Shown here in pieces: positions 1 through 5,199 of a stretch of 5,813 nucleotides of DNA. Both the position numbers and the translations under genes were made by a program. The stretch is from Bacillota bacterium (GTDB lineage Bacteria; Bacillota; Clostridia; Peptostreptococcales; Anaerovoracaceae). The stretch's first letter is position 1, and the number at the start of each line of letters is the position of its first letter. Under the pieces are notes generated by a model. It did not search any database. It saw only the letters and a list, made by a program, of their open reading frames with translations, and had not been told where the DNA came from. The DNA is taken from positions 1 to 5,813 of the forward strand of contig JAKJCD010000111.1 of the NCBI GenBank assembly GCA_022706625.1. The letters run 5' to 3'.

Positions 1-158
1 GCTTTTTAACAAAGCTATTCTATGAATTTGTCCCGGACAATAAACAATCCATAGCGACATTTCCTGCTGAAAGTACCTTTCAAAACCTCACGGAAAGACA
101 TACTATGAATCACAATCATAGTCTACACCAGACCGATAAAAAAATCAAATGAAGCCGG
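1..158. other. Non-coding stretch downstream of the BtrH-like gene
   Basis: No convincing gene is seen here. A 34-codon minus-strand ORF (15-119) has no ribosome binding site and no recognisable similarity. The stretch contains a perfect 7-bp inverted repeat (ACTATGA at 102-108, TCATAGT at 116-122, 7-base loop). Neither side of it has a long T-run, so it is a weak terminator candidate. A short GCTTT/AAAGC hairpin lies at the left edge (1-15). Confidence 0.5.
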
Positions 159-167
159 TTATTGGAT
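138..167 (-). terminator. Possible weak terminator at the end of the BtrH-like gene
   Basis: On the minus strand a short imperfect stem (arms 161-167 and 144-150, one mismatch, 10-base loop) overlaps the stop codon and runs directly into seven T residues (138-144 on the plus strand are A). The stem is AT-rich and short, so it may be inefficient. The 7-bp hairpin further downstream at 102-122 could act instead. Confidence 0.3.
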
Positions 168-1208
168 CAATTCCATGCATGCTTTTCGTTCGCTTTCCTT
201 TAGCTTGCAGAACAAATCAATATACTTGTCCGTGTTTTCAAAGCAGTTCGCCAAGATGTCCGCAACAAATCCGTTTGCGATTTCCTCGATGATTTCACCG
301 CTTTTTGCAAAGTGCGCTGAGGCAGGCCCCCATCGGGCATTCCCGAATTGCTCTTTATATTTTGTTAGGGATAAGGCTAGCTTATCTCTGGTCCCTCTAT
401 GCGGATTTATCAGTTCAGATTGATTTTTATCAAGCTCTGCCGGTAGTTCCGGAAGAACGCTTCCGGCAAACCTTACATAATGAGTATAAATAGACTTCAT
501 GGTCTCCGAATCGTATTGTTCTTTCCATTTTGGAAATTCCTTGATCAGCTTTTCCATACCTTTAATCCCAAATAGCCCCACCTTTGGATTAAGGAAATTA
601 TAAGCGATTTCTTTATACGCATTTTGTATTATACTTGATGCATCTCTCTCGGCTTTCAAAAACTCTATCCCGAAATATGCATTCTTTTTGCTGATATTTA
701 AGTAACCTTCCTGCCATGCCATTTCCAAATCCGCATAAGATACAGACTGAATCTCCAGCTTTGAGTTGTCAAGGACAAATACTGAATCCTCATCATATCC
801 AATCATCAGCACTACATGTCCCGTGGCATGAATTTTTTTGTAGAACTTGCTTTGGTACGCAAGGTGATACATATCGAGGCCAAATAATACGACCGGGATA
901 TTTATATCAACGAGTTCTTTGATCTCTAAAATGGTATTCTTAAAAGTTTTTCCCTCCGATGCGATAAGCCGGTAGCCCATTCGGTTACTCCAAAAACCAA
1001 GCAAATGGTTTCCAATATTCATTGCGCTTGGAAATATCATTTTGGGTGGATCCGCTATCTTCTGTGAAATAAGCATAAAACCCGTTCTTGAATAAAAGAT
1101 TAGTTCGTCCGGTATCCTCATGCCGGTTTTCCATTCATAAATGTCACATAAGCCGTTGGCCGGACAAAGATAGTTCGCTGTGCTATGGGGTATCTCCAGT
1201 ATTTTCAT
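159..1208 (-). CDS. BtrH-type N-terminal domain / DUF4872-like protein (putative acyltransferase or peptidase)
   Basis: A complete 349-residue protein. The ATG at 1206-1208 has a strong AAGGAGA Shine-Dalgarno five bases upstream (1215-1221). Residues 1 to about 180 resemble the BtrH N-terminal, papain-like fold. An early cysteine in LCPANGLCDIYEW (C15, or alternatively C21) is the likely nucleophile. The segment GHVVLMIGYDEDSVFVLDNS carries H131 and D147, fitting the His/Asp of the triad. Residues from about 190 onward (NAYKEIAYNFLNP, then GLFGIKGMEKLIKEFPKWKE) resemble DUF4872, the usual C-terminal partner. There is no signal peptide or membrane segment, so the protein is probably cytosolic. 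BtrH itself transfers a gamma-glutamyl-GABA side chain from an acyl carrier protein to ribostamycin during butirosin biosynthesis. Relatives occur widely in Firmicutes without aminoglycoside clusters, and no carrier protein or biosynthetic gene is visible here, so the substrate is unknown. Family assignment is by motif recall and order, not by a search. Confidence 0.8.
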   Translation of the reverse strand: MKILEIPHSTANYLCPANGLCDIYEWKTGMRIPDELIFYSRTGFMLISQKIADPPKMIFPSAMNIGNHLLGFWSNRMGYRLIASEGKTFKNTILEIKELVDINIPVVLFGLDMYHLAYQSKFYKKIHATGHVVLMIGYDEDSVFVLDNSKLEIQSVSYADLEMAWQEGYLNISKKNAYFGIEFLKAERDASSIIQNAYKEIAYNFLNPKVGLFGIKGMEKLIKEFPKWKEQYDSETMKSIYTHYVRFAGSVLPELPAELDKNQSELINPHRGTRDKLALSLTKYKEQFGNARWGPASAHFAKSGEIIEEIANGFVADILANCFENTDKYIDLFCKLKESERKACMELIQ

Positions 1209-1248
1209 AAACAGTCTCCTTCCAAAGAATCTGCCAGCTCATGTCCAA

Positions 1249-1257
1249 ATCATACCA
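1249..1257 (-). promoter_or_regulatory. Possible extended -10 promoter close to the BtrH-like gene
   Basis: The minus strand reads TGG-TATGAT, a TGn extended -10 element with 5 of 6 matches to TATAAT. It would start transcription near 1242, about 33 bases before the ATG. No good -35 box lies at the proper distance, so it is a secondary candidate. If active, it would bypass the upstream terminator at 1399-1429. Confidence 0.3.
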
Positions 1258-1268
1258 TAACTCTATTA

Positions 1269-1385
1269 TTATTTCTCGGATCGTTTATTATTTTCGCGGA
1301 TGAACTTCCGTACCTTTTTCATTCCTCCTACATCCTTGAACAAAATAATTGCATTACCGGAATTACTTTCCGCTCGATCAGTCAT
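1269..1385 (-). CDS. Small ORF upstream of the BtrH-like gene, unknown function
   Basis: A 38-codon ORF beginning MTDRAESNSGNAIILFKDV and ending in a basic stretch (MKKVRKFIRENNKRSEK). The ATG has only a short GAGG two bases upstream. An in-frame ATG at 1410-1412, inside the terminator hairpin, would make it 47 residues but has no Shine-Dalgarno. An internal ATG (the MKK) has AGGAGG only one base before it, giving a 17-residue peptide. The ORF ends 60 bases before the BtrH-like start and is on the same strand, so the two would share a transcript. The basic, amphipathic-looking C-terminus is suggestive of a peptide product or leader, but I recognise no family and it may be a chance ORF. Confidence 0.22.
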   Translation of the reverse strand: MTDRAESNSGNAIILFKDVGGMKKVRKFIRENNKRSEK

Positions 1386-1398
1386 AACCTCGTTTTCT

Positions 1399-1429
1399 AA
1401 AATAAAAGACATAGTCAAATCACTATGCC
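1399..1429 (-). terminator. Intrinsic terminator / putative attenuator
   Basis: Minus-strand RNA forms an 8-bp stem (GGCATAGT at 1422-1429 with ACTATGTC at 1408-1415, one G-U pair, 6-base loop). It is followed by TTTTATTTT (1399-1407). No T-run follows in the plus direction, so it acts on minus-strand transcripts. It lies about 35-65 bases downstream of the promoter at 1469-1497 and about 190 bases before the BtrH-like ORF. It would therefore either end a roughly 64-base RNA or attenuate transcription into that gene. Confidence 0.7.
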
Positions 1430-1453
1430 TAAGCAGCTAATAAGGCTCTTCAT
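1415..1453 (-). CDS. Possible 12-codon leader peptide ORF
   Basis: ATG at 1451-1453 encodes MKSLISCLGIVI and stops at 1415-1417, inside the loop of the terminator hairpin. A ribosome reaching the stop would cover the 5' arm and prevent the terminator from forming, as expected of a translation-coupled attenuator. Against it, there is no Shine-Dalgarno (the predicted 5' UTR is only about nine bases) and no run of a single regulatory codon. It may be fortuitous. Confidence 0.2.
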   Translation of the reverse strand: MKSLISCLGIVI

Positions 1454-1468
1454 TTATTTTTCAAACCA

Positions 1469-1497
1469 AAAATACCACAGCCGCGCATTGTAGTCAA
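1469..1497 (-). promoter_or_regulatory. Sigma-A-type promoter for the BtrH-like leader
   Basis: The minus strand has TTGACT (1492-1497), a 17-base spacer, and TATTTT (1469-1474) preceded by TGG, which fits an extended -10. Transcription would begin near 1462. The dyad at 1512-1524 is centred about 56 bases upstream of this start, a typical activator position. Confidence 0.6.
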
Positions 1498-1511
1498 GAA
1501 TTGCTTTATTG

Positions 1512-1524
1512 TGTCAAGGTGACA
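1512..1524. promoter_or_regulatory. Dyad TGTCA-AGG-TGACA upstream of a promoter
   Basis: A perfect 5-3-5 inverted repeat lies just upstream of the -35 box at 1492-1497. Its symmetry and position make it a candidate protein-binding site. No specific regulator can be named. Confidence 0.35.
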
Positions 1525-1525
1525 G

Positions 1526-1555
1526 CGGATGCAGTGATCAAATTTCCTGCATCCG
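1526..1555. repeat. Perfect 9-bp inverted repeat
   Basis: CGGATGCAG (1526-1534) and CTGCATCCG (1547-1555) flank a 12-base loop. No T-run follows on either strand, so it is not a canonical terminator. It may be an RNA stabilising or processing hairpin at the 3' end of the DUF2442 transcript, or an operator. It lies about 125 bases past the DUF2442 stop. Confidence 0.6.
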
Positions 1556-1679
1556 GATCAGGCTTAATCCTCTCCCTATAATTTTCCAAGTTATTAGTTT
1601 TCTATTTATCAAAGATTTTCATAATGGAAATAACATCTGTCGCAGCTCAGAAACAGCCATAAAGCTCGTGCCAGGGACT

Positions 1680-1937
1680 CTATTCCCGTATTGTAAAAAG
1701 CATATTATCCACTGTCAGACGAACGGGCATTATACTCTTTTGCCCCGGTACCGGATCGGGCCAGCGGATAGCCTTTTCCTCTATGGTGATGTCCTTGAAA
1801 CGTTCCAGGTCGTTTAAACTGTAGTATGGCATGGTATTGATCAGTGGCTGCATGTTGAAGATGATCTTGTTGCCATGTTCGAATTCAACAAGCAAGGTGT
1901 AATCGTCATTGGGCGTTACCTTCAGCATTTTACTCAT
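1680..1937 (-). CDS. DUF2442 domain-containing protein
   Basis: An 85-residue protein, full length for this small domain. It begins MSKMLKVTPNDDYTLLVEFE and continues with HGNKIIFNMQPLI, then a mid-region AIRWPD and C-terminal RLTVDNMLF. The beta-strand pattern 'LKV.P..DYTLLVEFE.G....F.M.PL' is what I recall for DUF2442. An AAGGAGG lies at 1948-1954. ATGs at 1946, 1943 and 1937 follow it, and I chose 1937 because the domain starts there and the 10-base spacing is workable; 1943 (spacing 4) is the alternative. The frame stays open to about 2057, but that extension contains the terminator hairpin. The function of DUF2442 is unknown. It often sits beside DUF4160 in other genomes, but no such partner is visible here. 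The Shine-Dalgarno is paired in a hairpin (1947-1967), suggesting translational control. Confidence 0.82.
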   Translation of the reverse strand: MSKMLKVTPNDDYTLLVEFEHGNKIIFNMQPLINTMPYYSLNDLERFKDITIEEKAIRWPDPVPGQKSIMPVRLTVDNMLFTIRE

Positions 1938-1946
1938 CTGCATCAT

Positions 1947-1967
1947 TCCTCCTTCCGATCCGGAGGA
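1947..1967 (-). promoter_or_regulatory. Shine-Dalgarno-sequestering hairpin before DUF2442
   Basis: On the minus-strand RNA, TCCTCC (1962-1967) is the exact complement of GGAGGA (1947-1952), with a 9-base loop. GGAGGA is the core of the DUF2442 Shine-Dalgarno. The 6-bp stem would hide the ribosome binding site, so translation should depend on something opening it. Confidence 0.5.
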
Positions 1968-1979
1968 TGTTTCAGACAT

Positions 1980-2010
1980 GAAAAATCCCCCATACTGAAA
2001 AGTATAGAGG
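1980..2010 (-). terminator. Intrinsic terminator downstream of the LuxR-type regulator
   Basis: Minus-strand RNA folds into a 10-bp stem (arms 2001-2010 and 1987-1996, loop TTTC) with two G-U pairs, followed by ATTTTTC. On the plus strand the same two positions are C-A mismatches, which favours a minus-strand role. It lies about 110 bases after the regulator stop and only some 45 bases before the DUF2442 start. It therefore either separates the two genes or attenuates read-through into DUF2442. Confidence 0.65.
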
Positions 2011-2117
2011 ATTATTATTTCATCCGGTATCCGCCAAACGGCATATTTTACCCGCACGCTCGAAAAAGGCGTATGGGCTTCAAATGCGGCCGCAGCCGCC
2101 TTTGTTGTATGAATAAA

Positions 2118-4589
2118 TCATAATAGCTTCAGTTGTTGCGCCATTTTGATGGCCGCCGTTTTGCCGCTGACCTCCAGCTTCCGGTATACATTCTCAAGAT
2201 GCGTCTTGACAGTTCCAACGGACACATTCAGCTTACATGCAATCTCGTCCCGCTTAAGACCATCGGCGGCAAGAGCAAGCACCTCCAACTCTCTTGCTGA
2301 CAGGGAAGCCGTGCTCCGCGGGATACGCTTTAAGCACTCCATATACTGCTCGCAGGCCCGGAGGACTTCTTTTATGTATGAGGCACGGATGTCTGTATTG
2401 GCTATGTGGCGTATCATGTCGAGGATGGCGGGTGCATATTCCGCAAAGGGCAGGATAATATGATCATCCTGCGCCATGCCTAGGGCTTTTCGCAGCGATG
2501 CAGAGCCCTCCTGTATGCCATACAGCCTGTATTTCGCGGCAGATTCGAGAATCTGATTGTGAAGAAAGCCAAGCTGGTTACCGAAGATCGATAAGTATGG
2601 TACAAAAGATTCGGTCAGTATTTCAAGTTCGACGTAATTCCCGGAAAGCAGCACCGCCTTGCCATATACAATATAGTTTAAGGCCACACCCTGATACAAG
2701 AATCGCGCAGGGGACATATCGCCCGTCCGCAGCCACTGCGGGATTTTATCCGGTTGACCGAGGCAGCCGTAGACGTATCCCTCCGTAAGCTCTATGGAGG
2801 TATTATAAACGGAACTGTTCTCCCTTGTAACATCCTCCCGGAGCTGCCGCAGAAGCTCCAGCCCCTCGGCGGTCTTTCCCTGATAAATATACAGCCTGAT
2901 CAAAGTCAGATTGGCGCAGATGACGATTCCGGTCTGTCCTTTTGTTTTTGCCTTATAAATGGCCTTGAGGGCTGAAAGCTCCGCTTTCTGCCAATCGCCG
3001 ATTTCCAAGGCGTATTCGGCAAGAGTCACATATTCGCAGCCTGTGCCGCAGCCGCTGGCAAGTCGGGCAAAGGCGGGAAACTCGGAGACCATGAAATCGA
3101 CCGTTTCCCTGAGCTTGCCCTGCTCTTTGTAGTACGAATACAAAAAATGAGGCGAGCCGAAGGTAAACTCGCTTTCCCGCTTCACCAGGCAGGAAGCGTC
3201 CCCCTCCAACAGGCGAAGCGCCTCGTTGGTACATTCAACCATTGCTTTTGCATCATTAAACATAGCGAAGATACGGACGACGCTGATCTCCGCAAGAATA
3301 CGGTTCTTTCGGTTAGAAGAGAGTTCTGACGCCCCCTCATAGAAATGCTGAAGCTCGTCAAGGCGCGAGACTCCCTCCCGCACGGTATCAAAATCGCCGC
3401 TGACCAGCAACAGGGCAACATACTGCAGGTAAGCGACAGGATATTTAAAAAGGAGTTCACGGGGAGTGGCGGCAAACAATTCAAAGATGCCTTCGAACGG
3501 CGTGAAATCGTTGTTCTCGGTGTACTCATCGTCCAACGATGCCAGAACGCATTCCGTTTCACCGGCACGATAAAGATATCCGTAGGCCTGTATGTACGCC
3601 TTTCGTTTTAGGTGCCATTCACCCACCCGCCGGTAAAGTGCTGCCGTTTCCTCTTCGTTCCCCTGTTTTGTCCGCAGGAAATCCAGCAATACGTTGTGAA
3701 TTATGTAAACACCTGCGGTCTCATTGAATGTGATAAAGGCGTTTTCACGGCGCAGTTTTTTGAGGAATTCAACCGTTTTTGCTTCCTGTGTCACATAGCG
3801 TGCCTGTTCCGCCGTAAAGCTGTCCATCACCGAAAGCCGTAGCAAAAATTGCCGGATGGATTGGTCATAGATATTGTAGAGCACCTTTTCCACCAGATCG
3901 TCAATTACGCTGTTCCTGCCTACAGGTATACCCTGCTCCATACCCATCAGGATCAGGTAGGCCAGCGAAATCCAGCCGCCGGTATATTCGCAGATTTCCT
4001 TCAGTTCGCTTTTGGTTGCCTTAAAGCCCATCAGATTGCCGTAGTCCTGTATCTCTTTGTCAGTGAAGCGAAGTATCTGCTGGGGCAGGATACTGCACAA
4101 GCCCTTGGAGCAAAGCTCAGCGAAGTCAAAGTTTGAGGTGTCCCTGGTGACAACCACGAAGTGAAGGTCTTCAGGGGCCTCCTTAACAATCTGCTTCAGC
4201 AGCGCACCAACTCTCCCCCTTTTTACCAGGTGGAAATCATCAATCACAAAAGCGGTATTTCCCTCATAGTCCAGATCATTCAAGATTGACAGGATGGTCG
4301 CCGTTTGAGGCGTATCGGAAGGGAAGCCGAGGCTTTTGAGCTTGTCTCCCGCCATTTCGTCAAGCCGGCTTATTTCCTTGGAAAACATTTCCCAAAAAAA
4401 CGCCTCCGTATCCTCTGAAGATTGGAAGGAGAGCCATAAAGCAGGGCTGTTTTTGGATGATAGAAATTCCCTGACCGCCGTGGTCTTCCCATAGCCTATA
4501 GGAGCTTCCACTATGGTCATCGGATAATGGAATATACTTTCCAGTACGCAGCTAACGCGCTCTCGATTTAGTGCTTTGAGTTTTGTCAA
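2118..4589 (-). CDS. LuxR-family regulator of the MalT/LAL type (STAND ATPase, helical repeats, C-terminal HTH)
   Basis: An 823-residue cytosolic transcription factor if the TTG at 4587-4589 is the start. That codon has a strong AAGGAGG nine bases upstream (4599-4605). An in-frame ATG at 4638-4640 would give 840 residues but has only AGGA about two bases away. Counting from the TTG: Walker A APIGYGKT (29-36) and Walker B FVIDD (114-118). VVVTRDT follows near 146-152, and TGGW (203-206) is typical of the MalT ATPase module. A long region of TPR-like helices spans about 320-745. The C-terminal LuxR helix-turn-helix (763-817) keeps LSARELEVL, DEIACKLNVS, TVKTHLENVYRKL. In this family ligand and ATP binding drive oligomerisation and transcription activation; the inducer is unknown here. 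An autonomous near-consensus promoter lies upstream at 4700-4728. The gene faces the small ORF and EamA transporter divergently, and these are its most likely local targets (inference). Confidence 0.93.
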   Translation of the reverse strand: MTKLKALNRERVSCVLESIFHYPMTIVEAPIGYGKTTAVREFLSSKNSPALWLSFQSSEDTEAFFWEMFSKEISRLDEMAGDKLKSLGFPSDTPQTATILSILNDLDYEGNTAFVIDDFHLVKRGRVGALLKQIVKEAPEDLHFVVVTRDTSNFDFAELCSKGLCSILPQQILRFTDKEIQDYGNLMGFKATKSELKEICEYTGGWISLAYLILMGMEQGIPVGRNSVIDDLVEKVLYNIYDQSIRQFLLRLSVMDSFTAEQARYVTQEAKTVEFLKKLRRENAFITFNETAGVYIIHNVLLDFLRTKQGNEEETAALYRRVGEWHLKRKAYIQAYGYLYRAGETECVLASLDDEYTENNDFTPFEGIFELFAATPRELLFKYPVAYLQYVALLLVSGDFDTVREGVSRLDELQHFYEGASELSSNRKNRILAEISVVRIFAMFNDAKAMVECTNEALRLLEGDASCLVKRESEFTFGSPHFLYSYYKEQGKLRETVDFMVSEFPAFARLASGCGTGCEYVTLAEYALEIGDWQKAELSALKAIYKAKTKGQTGIVICANLTLIRLYIYQGKTAEGLELLRQLREDVTRENSSVYNTSIELTEGYVYGCLGQPDKIPQWLRTGDMSPARFLYQGVALNYIVYGKAVLLSGNYVELEILTESFVPYLSIFGNQLGFLHNQILESAAKYRLYGIQEGSASLRKALGMAQDDHIILPFAEYAPAILDMIRHIANTDIRASYIKEVLRACEQYMECLKRIPRSTASLSARELEVLALAADGLKRDEIACKLNVSVGTVKTHLENVYRKLEVSGKTAAIKMAQQLKLL

Positions 4590-4610
4590 GGCGGTTCGCC
4601 TCCTTCCCTC

Positions 4611-4626
4611 TATCCGTCTATCCGTC
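4611..4626 (-). repeat. Two tandem 8-bp units in the regulator leader
   Basis: Two exact copies of TATCCGTC (plus strand) stand between the ATG at 4640 and the TTG at 4589. A copy-number change would shift the frame from the ATG but leave the TTG-initiated protein intact. With only two copies, slippage is unlikely to be frequent. Confidence 0.5.
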
Positions 4627-4699
4627 TGCCGATGCCTCATTATCCTGCGCTTCTTTTAGAATTGATTAATCTGTCTTGTATCATCCATTGTGTTTTTTA

Positions 4700-4728
4700 A
4701 TTATATTGCAAATTTTGTCATATTTCAA
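4700..4728 (-). promoter_or_regulatory. Promoter of the LuxR-type regulator
   Basis: The minus strand reads TTGAAA (4723-4728), a 17-base spacer, then a perfect TATAAT (4700-4705). The predicted transcription start is near 4693, giving a leader of about 100 bases to the TTG start, or about 50 to the ATG. Confidence 0.75.
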
Positions 4729-4839
4729 GGAAAAGAAATAATGCTGCTATTATCTGGGAGTGGGATAAAGCGTTGTCTCGTTTTGCCTTTAATCTTCATC
4801 TGACAACCTCTCTTCGGAGACACAACATACCACAATTTT

Positions 4840-4852
4840 CAGCGTATCGCTG
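4840..4852. promoter_or_regulatory. Dyad CAGCG-TAT-CGCTG upstream of the plus-strand promoter
   Basis: A perfect 5-3-5 inverted repeat ends 16 bases before the -35 box at 4869. It is centred about 58 bases upstream of the predicted start, a typical activator position. Binding by the divergent LuxR-type regulator is plausible but unproven. Confidence 0.35.
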
Positions 4853-4868
4853 CTGTCTTCGATTAAAT

Positions 4869-4897
4869 TTGTGATTATTCGTTCAACCGTATATAAT
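4869..4897 (+). promoter_or_regulatory. Promoter of the 59-codon ORF and possibly the transporter
   Basis: TTGTGA (4869-4874), a 17-base spacer and a perfect TATAAT (4892-4897). Transcription would begin near 4904, about 28 bases before the ATG at 4932. Confidence 0.65.
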
Positions 4898-4931
4898 AAA
4901 GACATATTTTTTTCGATTGTTCGGAGGTGTG

Positions 4932-5111
4932 ATGGACTACATATCTGTAATCATCGTGGAAACCATCGGTTTGCCCAACGATTTAACGGTCAAGGAGAGG
5001 CCGGCCGGTCGCCCTCCTGGCGGCGCAAGGGCTTCGAAAAGCTGTCAGAAAAGCTATTGTGAAGAAAGAAAGATAGGTGCCGACTTGTTTCACAGTTCGG
5101 ATTTATGTTAG
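4932..5111 (+). CDS. Unrecognised 59-residue ORF, possibly a decayed gene
   Basis: The ORF has a good promoter 35 bases upstream and GGAGGTG just before the ATG (spacing four bases from GGAGG), so translation initiation looks genuine. The product begins MDYISVIIVETIGLPNDL, passes through a Pro/Gly/Arg-rich stretch (KERPAGRPPGGARASK) and ends CEERKIGADLFHSSDLC. I recognise no family. The middle is encoded by a GC-rich patch (about 4995-5030) unlike its AT-rich surroundings. The MDYISV start and CEERKIGA segment recall small excisionase-like helix-turn-helix proteins, but spacing and middle do not fit, so it may be a rearranged remnant. It precedes the transporter by 88 bases and could be co-transcribed with it. 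A leader peptide is another possibility. Confidence 0.35.
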   Translation: MDYISVIIVETIGLPNDLTVKERPAGRPPGGARASKSCQKSYCEERKIGADLFHSSDLC

Positions 5112-5114
5112 AAT
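5085..5114 (+). promoter_or_regulatory. Possible transporter promoter
   Basis: An extended -10 element, TG-T-TAGAAT (5106-5114), has 5 of 6 matches to TATAAT. A weak TTGTTT (5085-5090) lies 18 bases upstream. Transcription would start near 5121, about 80 bases before the transporter ATG. It overlaps the end of the small ORF. Confidence 0.35.
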
Positions 5115-5199
5115 TGCTTTTGGAAATATCAGGCACTGGTCTTCCGGAGGATCATATACCGGCGAACATGCTTTAAAAAAAATGGGGGTTTCATCCATT

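Larger units (their letters stand above)
1209..1679. other. 470-base leader/intergenic region with promoter, hairpins and a small ORF
   Basis: This stretch separates two minus-strand genes. In minus-strand order it contains a perfect 9-bp inverted repeat (1526-1555) and a TGTCA-AGG-TGACA dyad (1512-1524). These are followed by a promoter (1469-1497), a 12-codon mini-ORF (1415-1453), an intrinsic terminator (1399-1429), a 38-codon ORF (1269-1385), and an extended -10 element (1249-1257). A stop-to-stop stretch translating as ENYRERIKPDPDAGNLITAS lies further upstream (about 1509-1600). It lacks a credible start and could be a gene relic. Confidence 0.5.
4641..4931. other. Divergent control region between regulator and plus-strand genes
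   Basis: About 290 AT-rich bases with no gene. Each strand has its own TATAAT promoter with a 17-base spacer, and their -35 boxes are 140 bases apart. Between them are two dyads: GTTGTCTC (4772-4779) with GAGACACAAC (4817-4826), imperfect by two bases, and a perfect CAGCG-TAT-CGCTG (4840-4852). A TCTC-TTCG-GAGA mini-hairpin lies at 4809-4820. Confidence 0.55.

Noticed and set aside
15..119. 34-codon minus-strand ORF beginning MIVIHSMSFREVLKGTFSRK
   Set aside because: It has no Shine-Dalgarno, starts inside a hairpin arm, and shows no recognisable similarity; chance ORF is more likely.
1509..1817. 102-codon plus-strand ORF overlapping the DUF2442 gene
   Set aside because: It is antisense to DUF2442, begins in a dyad without a ribosome binding site, and its sequence has no domain-like pattern.
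1938..2057. Longer DUF2442 ORF starting at a GTG near 2057 or at the ATG 1977-1979
   Set aside because: The extension runs through the terminator hairpin and U-tract, and the domain plus a strong AAGGAGG point to a start at 1937-1946.
2063..2103. Outer stem AAAGGCG/CGCCTTT with a T5 tract on the minus strand, as a terminator for the regulator
   Set aside because: The loop is 25 bases and contains its own strong palindrome (TGCGGCCGCA), so the outer stem is doubtful; the hairpin at 1980-2010 is a better terminator.
2146..4136. Plus-strand ORFs of 60-105 codons opposite the large regulator gene
   Set aside because: They lie fully antisense to a gene with clear domains throughout, lack good ribosome binding sites, and have no recognisable families.
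4871..5062. 63-codon plus-strand ORF in another frame across the small ORF
   Set aside because: Its ATG lies upstream of the predicted transcription start and lacks a Shine-Dalgarno, unlike the ATG at 4932.
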